DNA from: Linanthus parryae | Taxonomy: Eukaryota > Streptophyta > Magnoliopsida > Ericales > Polemoniaceae | Direction of reading: 5' to 3' | Assembly: GCA_023055425.1 (NCBI GenBank) | Contig: JALGPY010000005.1 | Coordinates: 9,697,501-9,761,500, forward strand | DNA length: 64,000 nucleotides | In this document: piece after piece, positions 41,128-50,692 of the stretch | How the letters are laid out: every line of letters begins with the position of its first letter | Position numbering within the stretch: position 1 is the stretch's first letter | Made by a program: the position numbers and the translations under genes | Notes under the pieces: model-generated | Database searches by the model: none | What the model was told of the DNA's origin: nothing | What the model saw: only the letters and a program-made list of their open reading frames with translations

Positions 41128-41875
41128 TTTTCGCAGTTGTGCCATCTTGGCAGATGGGCTTGTGATTTGCTTTCAGATTCAAGTGCAGGTGTCATCTCAT
41201 CAGATAGACCTTTGTAGATCACTTAAGATCATTTTGCATAATGTTGCTATCGCAATAGATAGTCTAAAGGACGAATTTTAAATCGCATTTGTATAACGCT
41301 GCTATTACGACAGATAGGCTTGAAAGATCGTTTTAAGATCACATTACGCATATGTTGCTATCGTGGCAGATAGGTTTTGGAAGATCAATTAAGATCGTTT
41401 TTCGCATGAGTTGCTATCGTGGCAGATAGGCTTTAGCAGATCAATCAAGATCATTTTGCGTAGGCTGCTATCGTGGCAGATAGACTTTAGAAGATCAATT
41501 AAGATCATTTTTCGCATGAGCTGCTATCGTGGCAGATAGGCTTTTAGAAGATCAATTAAGATCACATTTGCATAGGCTGCTATCGTGGCAGATAGGCTTA
41601 GAGGATCAATTAAGATCATTTATCGCATGAGCTGCTATCGTGGCAGATAGGCTTAGAAGATCAATTAAGATCGTATTTGCATAGGCTGCTATCGTGGCAG
41701 ATAGGCTTAGAGGATCTATTGAGATCGCATTTCGCATAGGTTGCTATCGTAGCAGATAGGCTTTAGAGATCGGTTGAGATCGTAGTTAGCACGGGTTGCT
41801 ATCGTGACACATAGGCTTAAAAGATCGTTTGAGATCATATTCGAATAAGTTGCCATTGTGGCGGATAGCCCATTG
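41128..41875. repeat. Tandem-repeat array in the gypsy 3'UTR (~57-bp unit)
   Basis: About 12 to 13 units of 52-62 bp share the core TGCTATCGTGGCAGATAGGC followed by AGATCAATTAAGATCA. The middle units are most alike; the outer ones at both ends are decayed, as in an array that grows from the centre. Tandem repeats between pol and the 3' LTR are known in Tat-lineage elements and can seed satellites. Confidence 0.9.
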
Positions 41876-41955
41876 TTAATAGTAATACGAAACTAAATGA
41901 AATAACATTAACAGCTAGGAATATGAATTTCTCATTTGGGAGAAGATTTTTTATT

Positions 41956-43076
41956 AGGGTAAAAGACAAAAACCACCCCTCGAGTATGGGGTATATACAA
42001 AAACACCCTTCGTGTTTGGGGATATACAAAAACCACCCTTGCAGTTGGATGGCACCTAACGGAGATGGACGGAAATCGTTAAAAGACCATTTTGCCCTCA
42101 AATGAAAAAAAAATACCCTACTATATTAGTCTTTTCTTCTCCTATCACTTCATTTTACAACCTGTTATTCCCTCTCTTCTCCCACTACCTATGTCTCTCT
42201 ATCTCTCTCACTCTGGTAACCCTAGCCGCACTTCCCCCTTCCACATCTGTACATCTCCCACCTCTCACACTCACAGACAACCATCGTCTCCATCGTCGTC
42301 TCCTCCTCCTCCTCCTCATCCTTACCTTCTCCTCTTCCTCCCTCTCCTTCATCACCCAACCCAGGTGCGTCCTCTACCCCACTGGAACAGGCGACGACCT
42401 TCACTGCAATCGAACGACGGCGAACCAGAAGCCTCGACCCAGGTCCGATGCGGATTTGTTCTCGGTCGTTCACTCTAAACAGATCTGAGACTCGGTGGTG
42501 GAGATGCTCGTGTTTACCGGTTCGATTCTCCGGAAAGAACAACTCTCCGCCTCCGCCGCATGAGGCTTCTCCACCGTTGGGTTCACTTCGGTTTCCGATT
42601 GGAAACCCGTCGTCCTCTCCGCCGATTGGAAACCGAAGAGGCAGCTCCCTGTTGCTGCGAAACCCTTGCTGCTGCGAACCAGCACCACCGCCGTTGACGA
42701 TTGATGATGGGGGGAGAAGAGACAGGGAGGTGTTTGGGTGGCGTTTCAGAAATGGGCTCTCCTACTCCGCGATGCTCACTGTTGGTTGACCCCATCAATT
42801 CTCACCTTTTTCTTCTTCTTCTTCTCAGATTTGTTGATTGATATGATGAAGTGAATGAAGGGATTGAAATTTATAGGGGGTGTTTGTCAAATGGTGAGAG
42901 TGTGTTCCCAAGATTGGATTTGGGGTATCCAATTGGATTTCAGATGCTTCCATTTGGGGCATCAAATTGGAATTTTGAGAGGTTAGATTTGTTTTGTTTT
43001 GATTGAATATGAGAAGTTAGAAGTAAAAATCGATTAAGTTTTGGTTGATGCAGGTGTTCTCAGACTAGGTTCAGGG

Positions 43077-43133
<57 letters not shown>

Positions 43134-43559
43134 GGTGGTGGTGGTGGTGGTGGTGGTGGTGGTGGTCGGGATGTGGTGGTGACCTTAAAAATTGGAACAT
43201 TTTTTTTTTGTGTTATTGATTTGGTAATTTTTCTTGGCAGTGACGATTTAAAAAAAACAGCTTTAATTTTTCTTGGCGTTGGTGGCGATGGCGAATCAAT
43301 GGTGGGGATGTGGTGGTGTTGCTGACCAAGAACACCACGAACATTAACAAAACAAGCACAAAACACAAAGAGAAACACAAAGAGGGGCAAAATAGTCATA
43401 AAAAAGTCATATTGCACCCCTCAACTGACTGATATTAACAGAGGGGTGGTCTTTGTCTAACTGCCGTCCCCTCCGAGGGTGGTTTTCGTATATCCCCGAA
43501 CACGAAGGGTGTTTTTGTATATACCCCATACTCAAGGGGTGGTTTTTGTCTTTTACCCT
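41956..43559. mobile_element. Mutator-like TIR element 2 nested in the gypsy element
   Basis: Inverted repeats of about 90 bp, nearly identical, begin AGGGTAAAAGACAAAAACC and end GGTTTTTGTCTTTTACCCT. The 7-bp TSD TTTTATT (41949-41955 and 43560-43566) is perfect. Each terminal repeat is three tandem ~31-bp units, as in element 1, with which it shares the first 12 bases. The cargo (42110-42800) is a CT-rich, then GC-rich, gene-leader-like sequence, followed by TTG and GGT microsatellites. No transposase. It inserted after the gypsy element, just downstream of the integrase stop. Confidence 0.85.
43078..43163. repeat. (TTG)n followed by (GGT)n microsatellite
   Basis: About 18 TTG units run directly into about 11 GGT units. 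The poly-Cys/Gly and poly-Gln/Pro frames over it are artefacts. Confidence 0.95.
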
Positions 43560-43688
43560 TTTTATTATAGTACTCTCATATGGGAGAGATGAGCTTACAA
43601 TTCTCTCATATGGGAGAGGAGATTGTGTAAATCATAGTCATACAAGACATGAAGCAACGTTATAATAAAACGCATGAAATGAGAGAAG

Positions 43689-46451
43689 TCAAGGATAGTA
43701 CTTCTTAATCCAGCGCATGTTGACTGAGCTTGGGGTTGAGGTCGTTCCGTGCAACCTCCGTATGCTGCAGTAGCCACTGTCAAAGACTTCTGTGACTTCG
43801 AAAGGTCCTTCCCAATTGGCTGCGAATTTTGGATGAGCCGCCTCTCGCATGCAATGATCAGATGCGCGCAGGACCAAATCTCCAACTGCGAAATCTCTTC
43901 GCTGGACCGTCTTATTGTAAGCACGAGCGATCCTTTCTTGATACCGCTTGTTGGTCCTTTTAGCTTGTTCTCGCTTTTCCTCCAGCAAGACTAGGTCATG
44001 ATCGCGTTGATTGTCGTATAGTGCGTGGAAGGCCAATCTCGCCGAATTGACTCTCACCTCCGCAGGTACCACTGCCTCGGCCCCATAGCATAGTAGGAAC
44101 GGTGAGACCCCCGTGGGTGTCCTTGGAGAAGTTCGGTAAGCCCACAGGGCTATGCTTAGAGAATCAGCCCACTTCTTGTGGTCATCTGCGACCATCTTGC
44201 TCAAAATCCTCAACAGCGTTTTGTTGGTCGCTTCGGCTTGCCCGTTCCCCTTCGGGTAGTAGGGGGTGGAACATATTTGCCTGATATTGTACTCTGCTAA
44301 CTTCGCAGCCACCTGGCGATTAACAAAAGGAGTACCATTATCTGAAAGGATGGTGTTTGGAATTCCGAACCTGCATATGATGTTTTCTTGGATGAAGTTA
44401 ACCACAGCTAGCGCATTTGCCGTCTTCAGTGGTATCGCTTCCACCCATTTAGTGAACAGCTCGGTTGCGGTGAGAATAAAATGATTCCCGTGTGACGTTG
44501 GTCGGATGGGACCAATGAAATCCAACGCCCATGTGTGAAATGGCCATGGCGTTCCCAATGCATGTAGATCCACAGCAGGAGCGTGCACTAGGTTCCCTTT
44601 GAACTGACATTCCTGGCAGCGTCGTACTTTGGTGCGGCAATCAGCCTCCATCGTGGGCCAAAAATATCCAATTGAGAGGAGCTGCCTGCATAGTTTCGCA
44701 CCTCCTTGGTGTTCCACCTGATGAGAAAGGTCCATGACTTCTTGTGCTTCCCTGCCGTCTAGACATCGCAGCAAGTTGCCTTCATGACCTCTTCGCCAAC
44801 GCAGGTTTTCTTGTACTACGTATCGAGATGCTTTCCTCTTCAATTTCTCAGCTTCTTTTCTCGATTCGGGTAAGGTGCCCTGGGTGAGAAAGTCAAAGAG
44901 TGGTTTCCTCCAATCCGCGTCATCATCAGTTAGAGCGATGAGTAAAGAATCTTTGATCAGTGCGCAACTCTCGCACTTCCCTTGTATCAGAGCCGCGGCT
45001 GTTGACATGTCTGGCCAGTGAATGCCATATCTCTGAGCCTTCCGATAGATTGACACCTCACTTTCTCCGCAAGCATGTTGGTGAATCTTCTCTAACAGCA
45101 GTTGTCCCTCTTGCTCGGAGACGCATCGCATGAGTATTCCGCCAGGACCCTTGTAGTAAAGAGTGTTGTCATGTATGCAATATCCCTTTGTGAACGCCCA
45201 ACTCTCGCTGCTTGTGCCTTCTGCGATAGCTCGTAGGACTGCTTTTCTCCAGTCCGTATCATCCATGTGTTCATCGTCGCACACGTCTTCTGTCAATTCC
45301 GACGATGTTCGCACTTCGATCGAGATCCTTGCGGGACATTTGTCTATACTAACCTTGGATCCCAAGGTGGACAAAGAATCTGCATGCCTGTTGTCTGCTC
45401 GAGGCTTGTGCTCGTACCTCACATCGCAGAATTGCTGCACCAGCTTTTGTACTAGAGTCCGGTAAGACAGAAGGTTAATCTCCTTCAAACCGTACTCGCC
45501 CGAGGCCGGCTTGACGATCAACTTGGAGTCTCCCATGACCGTCAGGTTGCTTACTTCCAAAGCTTTCGCCGCACGGAGTCCCGCGATGAGAGCCTCATAT
45601 TCTGCCTCGTTGTTAGTGACTGCGAAGTCGAGCTTTGCGGACATCTGTATGACCTCCCCATCTGGCTTGGTCAAGACTATCCCAATGCCTCCGCCTTTCC
45701 TTGTTGACGAACCGTCGAAATGAAGCGTCCAGTAGGGCACGTCGACTGCATATATCTCAGGTCCCTCGAATTCTTCTTCGATCACGGGCTCGTGGCTGTT
45801 GTCGGGGAACTGTGCCAACAGATCCGCTACCGCCTGCGACTTGATCGCTCGCGGTCGCACGCATGTGATATCGTATTGAGAGATGGTCATGTACCATTTC
45901 GCCAACCTTCCTCCAGGAGTAGTGTGCGTTAGCAGGGGATCGCTCTTGGTGACCACTACTACTTTGTGCGACGCAAAATAGTGTTTCAACTTATCTATCA
46001 CGAAGAACAAGGCAAGACAGTGACGTTCGATGTCTGTGTACCTTGATTCAGCGGGCTGCACAATGCGAGAGATATAATAGATAGGCCTCTCTTGACCCTC
46101 GTACTCCTGAGCCAAGAGTGCTCCTATGGACCTCCTTGTTGACGTCAGATACAGCAGAAGCGGTGATCCCAGCTGAGGTGCGATCATTATTTTTGAAGAC
46201 GTCAGCAGATCCTTCAGCTTTTCGAACGCAGCTTCGTGCTCCGGAGTCCAGCTGTATACGGCATCTTTCTTGAGAAGGGCACTAAAACAGCAGGTGATTT
46301 CGGCAATCGCTGGGATGAATCTCCGCAGATATGATAGCTTTCCCAAAAATGTCTTCAAGGCACTTTGGTTATGGGGCGGCGTCATGCCAGTGATGGCTGA
46401 TACTTTCGCAGGGTCAGGCTCGATTCCCTGGCGATGAACCACGCATCCCAA
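43689..46451 (-). CDS. Gypsy pol: RNase H, second RNase H and integrase
   Basis: A 920-residue open frame on the minus strand. Residues about 25-200 are the RT connection and first RNase H (YSWTPEHEAAFEKLK, ERPIYYISR). Its first catalytic Asp is absent from LLLYLTSTRRSIGALL, as is common where a second RNase H takes over. Residues 240-365 are that second RNase H, with D246 (HFDGSS), E284 (NEAEYEAL), D308 (GDSK) and D358 (RADNRHAD). Two H2C2-type zinc modules follow at about 398-500 and 511-616 (HQVEHQGG...CQEC). The integrase core has D644 (ALDF), D704 (SDNGTPF) and E740 (NGQAEATNKT), and the chromatin-facing C-terminus ends VNMRWIKKYYP. It is in the same frame as the RT segment, separated by one TAA. 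Confidence 0.93.
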   Translation of the reverse strand: MGCVVHRQGIEPDPAKVSAITGMTPPHNQSALKTFLGKLSYLRRFIPAIAEITCCFSALLKKDAVYSWTPEHEAAFEKLKDLLTSSKIMIAPQLGSPLLLYLTSTRRSIGALLAQEYEGQERPIYYISRIVQPAESRYTDIERHCLALFFVIDKLKHYFASHKVVVVTKSDPLLTHTTPGGRLAKWYMTISQYDITCVRPRAIKSQAVADLLAQFPDNSHEPVIEEEFEGPEIYAVDVPYWTLHFDGSSTRKGGGIGIVLTKPDGEVIQMSAKLDFAVTNNEAEYEALIAGLRAAKALEVSNLTVMGDSKLIVKPASGEYGLKEINLLSYRTLVQKLVQQFCDVRYEHKPRADNRHADSLSTLGSKVSIDKCPARISIEVRTSSELTEDVCDDEHMDDTDWRKAVLRAIAEGTSSESWAFTKGYCIHDNTLYYKGPGGILMRCVSEQEGQLLLEKIHQHACGESEVSIYRKAQRYGIHWPDMSTAAALIQGKCESCALIKDSLLIALTDDDADWRKPLFDFLTQGTLPESRKEAEKLKRKASRYVVQENLRWRRGHEGNLLRCLDGREAQEVMDLSHQVEHQGGAKLCRQLLSIGYFWPTMEADCRTKVRRCQECQFKGNLVHAPAVDLHALGTPWPFHTWALDFIGPIRPTSHGNHFILTATELFTKWVEAIPLKTANALAVVNFIQENIICRFGIPNTILSDNGTPFVNRQVAAKLAEYNIRQICSTPYYPKGNGQAEATNKTLLRILSKMVADDHKKWADSLSIALWAYRTSPRTPTGVSPFLLCYGAEAVVPAEVRVNSARLAFHALYDNQRDHDLVLLEEKREQAKRTNKRYQERIARAYNKTVQRRDFAVGDLVLRASDHCMREAAHPKFAANWEGPFEVTEVFDSGYCSIRRLHGTTSTPSSVNMRWIKKYYP

Positions 46452-46460
46452 GAACTTCCC

Positions 46461-47405
46461 TTATGTTACCCCGAACGCGCACTTCATGGGATTCATCTTC
46501 AGTTGAAAGCGTCTACATCTATTGAACACTTTCCGCAAATCCGCGAGGTGATCTGCTTCCTGCTTGGATTTAACCACCAGGTCGTCCACATAAAATTCCA
46601 CTTCCTTGTGCATCATGTCGTGGAACAGGGCCACCATGGCCCGCTGATAGGTTGCACCCGCATTTTTGAGACCGAACGGCATCACTGTGTAGTTGAACAC
46701 CCCCACCGGAGTGATGAATGCAGTTTTCCGCGCATCTTCAGGGTCCATCTTGATCTGGTTGTATCCGCTGAAACCGTCCATGAAACTGAACATGCGATGG
46801 CCCGCTGTTGAATCGATAAGCAAATCGATGTTGGGCAGTGGAAAATTGTCCTTTGGGCAGAAACGATTGAGATCCCGGAAATCCACGCAGATGCGAAGCT
46901 GTCCGTTCTTCTTTACCACTGGCACAATGTTGGCCAGCCAGGTGGGATGATGATTTGGTTCTATGAACTTGGCATCCAGGAGTTTGACAATCTCCTGTTT
47001 GATCTTCACGTTAAGCTCCGGCCTGAAGCTTCTTGTGCTCTGCTTTACCGGCTTAGACCCTGGGATGATGTCTAAACGGTGCATAGTGATACTTGTATCC
47101 AGACCTAGCATCTCATCATACTCCCATGCGAACACATCCTTGTATTCCGTTAGGAGCTGTAGCAGTCCTTTCTCCTCTTCGCTTGTGAGGTCCGCACTTA
47201 GAAAGACTGGACTCTTCTTTTCCTCGTTCGGGCTGAGGAACACTTCCTTTAGCTCTTGCTTTTGTGGTCTGGGTCTGTCTTCCATGCATTCGGGTGCTTC
47301 TTTGAGTTTCTCATCTGGAGTGCTCTGCGTTGGCTTTTCCGTTACCACAATCTGCTCGATTTGGTTGATTTGCCCAGGGATATCCCCATGCCCGTGTGAG
47401 GACAT
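46461..47405 (-). CDS. Gypsy pol: reverse transcriptase segment
   Basis: Reverse transcriptase copies the element RNA into DNA. The segment has the gypsy hallmarks: residues about 120-130 KQSTRSFRPE, D175 in RICVDFRDLN, D210 in FSFMDGFSGYNQI, VMPFGLKNAGATYQR, and the catalytic YVDD at 272-275. It ends at a TAA (46461-46463) in the text GVT*GKFLG, where relatives read straight through into the RNase H. Upstream it is separated from the protease only by a TGA at 47418-47420. Both stops lie in one continuous frame, so this is a single pol gene with two nonsense changes. Confidence 0.92.
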   Translation of the reverse strand: MSSHGHGDIPGQINQIEQIVVTEKPTQSTPDEKLKEAPECMEDRPRPQKQELKEVFLSPNEEKKSPVFLSADLTSEEEKGLLQLLTEYKDVFAWEYDEMLGLDTSITMHRLDIIPGSKPVKQSTRSFRPELNVKIKQEIVKLLDAKFIEPNHHPTWLANIVPVVKKNGQLRICVDFRDLNRFCPKDNFPLPNIDLLIDSTAGHRMFSFMDGFSGYNQIKMDPEDARKTAFITPVGVFNYTVMPFGLKNAGATYQRAMVALFHDMMHKEVEFYVDDLVVKSKQEADHLADLRKVFNRCRRFQLKMNPMKCAFGVT

Positions 47406-47417
47406 CCCCGCGCACCT

Positions 47418-48434
47418 TCATATGCGATAGCACTTCTTCCCGTTGGCGTAGAAACTCTCTATCTCTTTGCCTTCAGGGTCATGCTTTGCTATTCTCTTTA
47501 ACGTGTACACGTTCTTTCGCTGGTAGGTGATCCGTGGCGCCTCTTCCCGCGTGGGCGGCTTTTCTTTGGTGTCTTCCCTTGTCACCATTACTCCCGCAGG
47601 TGACTGGTCCTTGATATCTTCCCATAGAGGTAAAGGAGTAGGGTTGAACGGTCCCGGTGTTTGCTCGTCCGCCATCTCGGTGAACCACACCGCCTCGCTG
47701 AGATGTGCTTCATCCAGGTTGAATGGATTTGTTGAAGCCGGTATCTCGACTATTCTGTCGTTCCAGATAGCTTTCATGACCTGGTGAGTTGTTGAAGGAA
47801 CCGCGTCAAAGCGATGAATCCAGGCTCGACCTATGATCATGTGATACGTAGTGTTCGCATCGATGACGTAGAACTTTGCTAAGCACTTGATTTTGCCAAT
47901 CTGAACGCCCAGGCGGATCCATCCGATCGTCATTCTAGAGTCGCTTCCAAATCCCATCAGCGGGGATGGACGCCTGACAATCTTGTGCTCGAGGATCCTT
48001 GCTAGCTTTAGTGTGTGGAGCGAAACGACGTTGACCGCTGCACCTCCATCGACGAATGCTCTTTTGAACTCGACGCCATTGATGATGGCTGTCACATACA
48101 GAGGCCTCTGGTGGCTCGCATCTGTCTTTTTGTCGCTGGCAGAAAAGGTCATAATCTTTTCCGTAGAGCGAGACGCCCTGATGACTTTCCCGTTGGAAAC
48201 TACAAGATCCTCCTCGTAGTCCTCTGCTATCCTCAAGATTGCTTTCGTCATTTCTGTCCGGCTTTTCTCCGAGAAGTTCTTCTCGTCGAAGAATCTGCTG
48301 AAGCCGTGCGACCCCTTCATCCAGTCAGCACGTTCATCCTCCGTGTCTACGCTGTAGTCCTCATCCTCATGGACTTCGGCAATGATGGGTAGACCATCCT
48401 CTGCGACCTCTTCCAGGTCCACAATCGAGATCAT
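47418..48434 (-). CDS. Gypsy aspartic protease segment
   Basis: The retropepsin-type core is AFVDGGAAVNVVS, with D129-G-G-A in place of the usual DTGA/DSGA, a variant seen in Tat-type elements. It is followed by MGFGSD and the hydrophobic YHMIIGRAWIH flap-partner motif. It would cut the polyprotein. The first ATG overlaps the stop of the preceding gag frame as ATGA. The frame ends with TGA in KKCYRI*RCAG, probably a CGA-to-TGA transition. Confidence 0.88.
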   Translation of the reverse strand: MISIVDLEEVAEDGLPIIAEVHEDEDYSVDTEDERADWMKGSHGFSRFFDEKNFSEKSRTEMTKAILRIAEDYEEDLVVSNGKVIRASRSTEKIMTFSASDKKTDASHQRPLYVTAIINGVEFKRAFVDGGAAVNVVSLHTLKLARILEHKIVRRPSPLMGFGSDSRMTIGWIRLGVQIGKIKCLAKFYVIDANTTYHMIIGRAWIHRFDAVPSTTHQVMKAIWNDRIVEIPASTNPFNLDEAHLSEAVWFTEMADEQTPGPFNPTPLPLWEDIKDQSPAGVMVTREDTKEKPPTREEAPRITYQRKNVYTLKRIAKHDPEGKEIESFYANGKKCYRI

Positions 48435-49189
48435 GGCGACCTCTTTACCCTTCGAGTCTTGCTCCGCATGGGCAGGAAGCGCACATCCTTCCTGTGATCG
48501 CTGACGATCAGCTCGCCGTTCTTCATATTCTGGTTGAATACAATCCTGAGCTTCTTACATTCCGCTGTGGGATGCATGACCTTGCCGTGGTATTCGCACC
48601 ACTTCGGGTCCCTCACCATCTCCTTGGAGGGTACCTTCTCGAGCGGCGGTAGGACACCGTCCTTGCGCCATTGCCTGCAGAGGTCGCTTGCCTCCTCCAC
48701 CGAACATGGCAGAGGTGGTACGTCGAAGTTCACAACCTTCGCCTGCTTCTGGGGCGAAACTGTATTGACCTCAGCTTCGCGTCCCCTCTTGTAACTGAAT
48801 CTCCCGATTTTGTAGGTAGCACCACTCGAGGATCGCTCCGGAGCGTTTTTCTTTTTCTGTCTCTCCACTATAGGCTCGATGTTCTTCGTGCATTCGATGA
48901 GCTTTGAAAACGTAGGTGTCTGCAGGTTGATGAGCATACCTTTGTATTCGTCTCGCATGCACTGCAGGCATATCTCTACAAGCCGGCTTTCGAGCATTGG
49001 ATCTTTGCATTCCAGGACTTCGCCCTGAATTTCTTGATGAAAGTGATCCCGTCCTCCTCGCGCTTCTGATACATCCGCGAGAGGTGGATCATTGTCACAT
49101 TTTCTTCCATCTGGAAGAACTTGGTATAGAACTTCTGGACCATGTCGTCCCAAGTCTTCACAGATCCGGCCTCCAACGTTCGGTACCAC
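48431..49189 (-). pseudogene. Gypsy gag, C-terminal part (shifted frame)
   Basis: Continues the gag helical domain with EVLECKDPMLESRLVEICLQ and CMRDEYKGML, then a linker and a CEYHGKVMHPTAEC motif, a Cys/His zinc-knuckle-like element of the Tat gag type. It ends KRSP with a stop overlapping the protease ATG. It is out of frame with the N-terminal part because of an apparent 1-base loss near 49021. Confidence 0.8.
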
Positions 49190-50019
49190 TTGTACGCTAC
49201 GTTACCCAAGGATTTTGGGAACTCTCGCATCAGCAGCTTGGGATCGGCTCCGTATGGCCCCATGACATCGATGAAACGCATGACATGCTCATGAGTGTTT
49301 CCGTTGACATCCTCGAACTTGTCCCATTTAGGAGCCTTATACCCCACCGGGTTAGGCATGAGATAGATCTCCCGCGGGATGGGTGGATCGTTGTCTAGCT
49401 TCGGGATGATGGTATCCGCGAATGATTGGTGAGCCAGAATAGTGTCCATGCGCTTCTGCAGAGACGTCATACATTTTGGAATGCTTCCCTCAGTGACAGG
49501 AGGAGGGGTTGCCGCAGGCGGAGGCGACACATACGCCGCCGGAGGATTGGGGACATATTGGCTGCTCGCATTGCCCCAGATCGCCATTGGCGGAGGCAAG
49601 GGATACTGCGACGCCGAATTAGGTACCAAAGCCGGAGGCTGAGGAGTATGAGCAGTGAGAGGCAACATCTGAGCCGTGGACCCCTGAATTGAAGGCAGCT
49701 GCGTAGTCGCCGGTGGAGTCTGCAGATTAGGGTTGGGAGGTGTGGTTGACACTCCTAGTCCTGGAGCGGTAGGGGCTCCTCCTCCTTGAGAGACGGCGGT
49801 GGCTGGTGAAGGGTTTGGCGCAAGGGTGCCTAGAACGGCCAGGATCCGTTCTAGCTGCGCAGACTGAGCTTTGAGAGCTTTCGCCTGACTTTGGACAGTG
49901 GCGTCCAAGGATTCTAGCATTGGTGTCTCGCCGGGGGTTGTAGGAGTACGGCGGGTCTCCTCTCCCGAGGCGGCTTCGGTGGAAGGCGATCTGTTGCTGA
50001 TATCATCCTCCTGAGACAT
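48976..50019 (-). CDS. Gypsy gag, N-terminal part
   Basis: Structural protein of the particle. I take the ATG at 50019 (MSQEDDISNRS) as the start; an in-frame upstream GTG at 50043 is not needed. After a Pro-rich, disordered region (about residues 25-190), the Retrotrans_gag core runs from about 225 to the end: APKWDKFEDVNGNTHEHV, NVAYKWYRTLEAGSVKTW and MVQKFYTKFF. At FIKKFRA the frame slips; relatives would read RAEVLECKD, which here lies in the next frame. Confidence 0.88.
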   Translation of the reverse strand: MSQEDDISNRSPSTEAASGEETRRTPTTPGETPMLESLDATVQSQAKALKAQSAQLERILAVLGTLAPNPSPATAVSQGGGAPTAPGLGVSTTPPNPNLQTPPATTQLPSIQGSTAQMLPLTAHTPQPPALVPNSASQYPLPPPMAIWGNASSQYVPNPPAAYVSPPPAATPPPVTEGSIPKCMTSLQKRMDTILAHQSFADTIIPKLDNDPPIPREIYLMPNPVGYKAPKWDKFEDVNGNTHEHVMRFIDVMGPYGADPKLLMREFPKSLGNVAYKWYRTLEAGSVKTWDDMVQKFYTKFFQMEENVTMIHLSRMYQKREEDGITFIKKFRAKSWNAKIQCSKAGL

Positions 50020-50040
50020 GGTTGCTTTTGTTGGTAAGTT

Positions 50041-50059
50041 CACGTCGGGTTCACCAAAA
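50041..50059 (-). promoter_or_regulatory. Candidate primer-binding site of the gypsy element
   Basis: Directly after the 5' LTR the minus strand reads TTTTGGTGAACCCGACGTG. The position and TGG start fit a primer-binding site. I did not assign the tRNA. Confidence 0.6.
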
Positions 50060-50687
50060 TGTGCACAAGAGATTCCGGCGTGGAGACCTCCGTGTACACC
50101 GTATGTAGAGGATCAGAGATGGCACAGGAAAAGTTGGGTTGTGTGTAGGGAGAGAGTAAGGCAGTAGTAATGTCTGAGAGAGAGACAGGGGTTCGGCAGA
50201 GCTTCCGCGTATGTCTAGTGTGTCCTCCTTTGTATGGAAAGGTTAACGTCCTATATATAGCAGGGAACGTGACCGTTGTAGTGTGGTTAATGCGCCCATT
50301 AATGGCGGCTTAATTAGCTTAACCACAACGGCACGTTCATCCTCATATATAGGGACCGTTACAGCACGTTATTCGCGAATACCGGAACAGTTATGGGGTT
50401 GACCGGGTTTGACCGGATTGACCGGGTTTATGGAGCTCGTGCCATAAATCTCTCAAAAGCAGTTACTAAAGGTCGCGTGCGGGCTTGGCTCGCACGCGAC
50501 AGGACTTACTCTAGCCTCCAAACCACTAAGTCCCTACAAGTCCCGTGCGGTGGTATGCGAGGGCTCTGTCTCGCAGCCCCCACATGGATCAGCGCGGCTG
50601 GTGATCCAGTGTGTGTGGAGCACAATATGGTGTGCTTGATGGTTGCCACGTGGCCAAGATCTGTCAGCTCAGAAAGCACTATCTACA
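50060..50687 (-). repeat. 5' LTR of gypsy element 1
   Basis: Same length as 34085-34712, with about nine substitutions. The right flank ACTGT completes the TSD. Gag begins 41 bases inside. Confidence 0.93.
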
Positions 50688-50692
50688 ACTGT

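Larger units (their letters stand above)
34085..50687 (-). mobile_element. Ty3/gypsy Tat-lineage retrotransposon with an antisense gene
   Basis: Two 628-bp LTRs (34085-34712 and 50060-50687) and a perfect TSD ACTGT (34080-34084 and 50688-50692) define the element. It is oriented on the minus strand: gag, protease, RT, RNase H, a second RNase H and integrase run from 50019 down to 43689. The second (archaeal-like) RNase H between RNase H and integrase is a known mark of the Tat lineage. Between integrase and the 3' LTR lie a nested Mutator-like element, a tandem-repeat array and a multi-exon gene on the opposite strand. By my hand comparison the LTRs differ at about 9 positions, so insertion was fairly recent, yet gag and pol carry disabling changes. 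Confidence 0.93.

Noticed and set aside
41128..41875. CRISPR-like array
   Set aside because: The units are contiguous tandem repeats without unique spacers, in a plant retrotransposon.
43078..43417. Long poly-Cys/Gly (plus) and poly-Gln/Pro (minus) frames
   Set aside because: They are translations of the TTG and GGT microsatellites inside a TIR element.
44102..49700. Numerous plus-strand frames of 60-155 residues opposite gag-pol
   Set aside because: They mirror the conserved minus-strand genes and show no motif or codon pattern of their own; unlike the PMD-like gene they have no exon structure.
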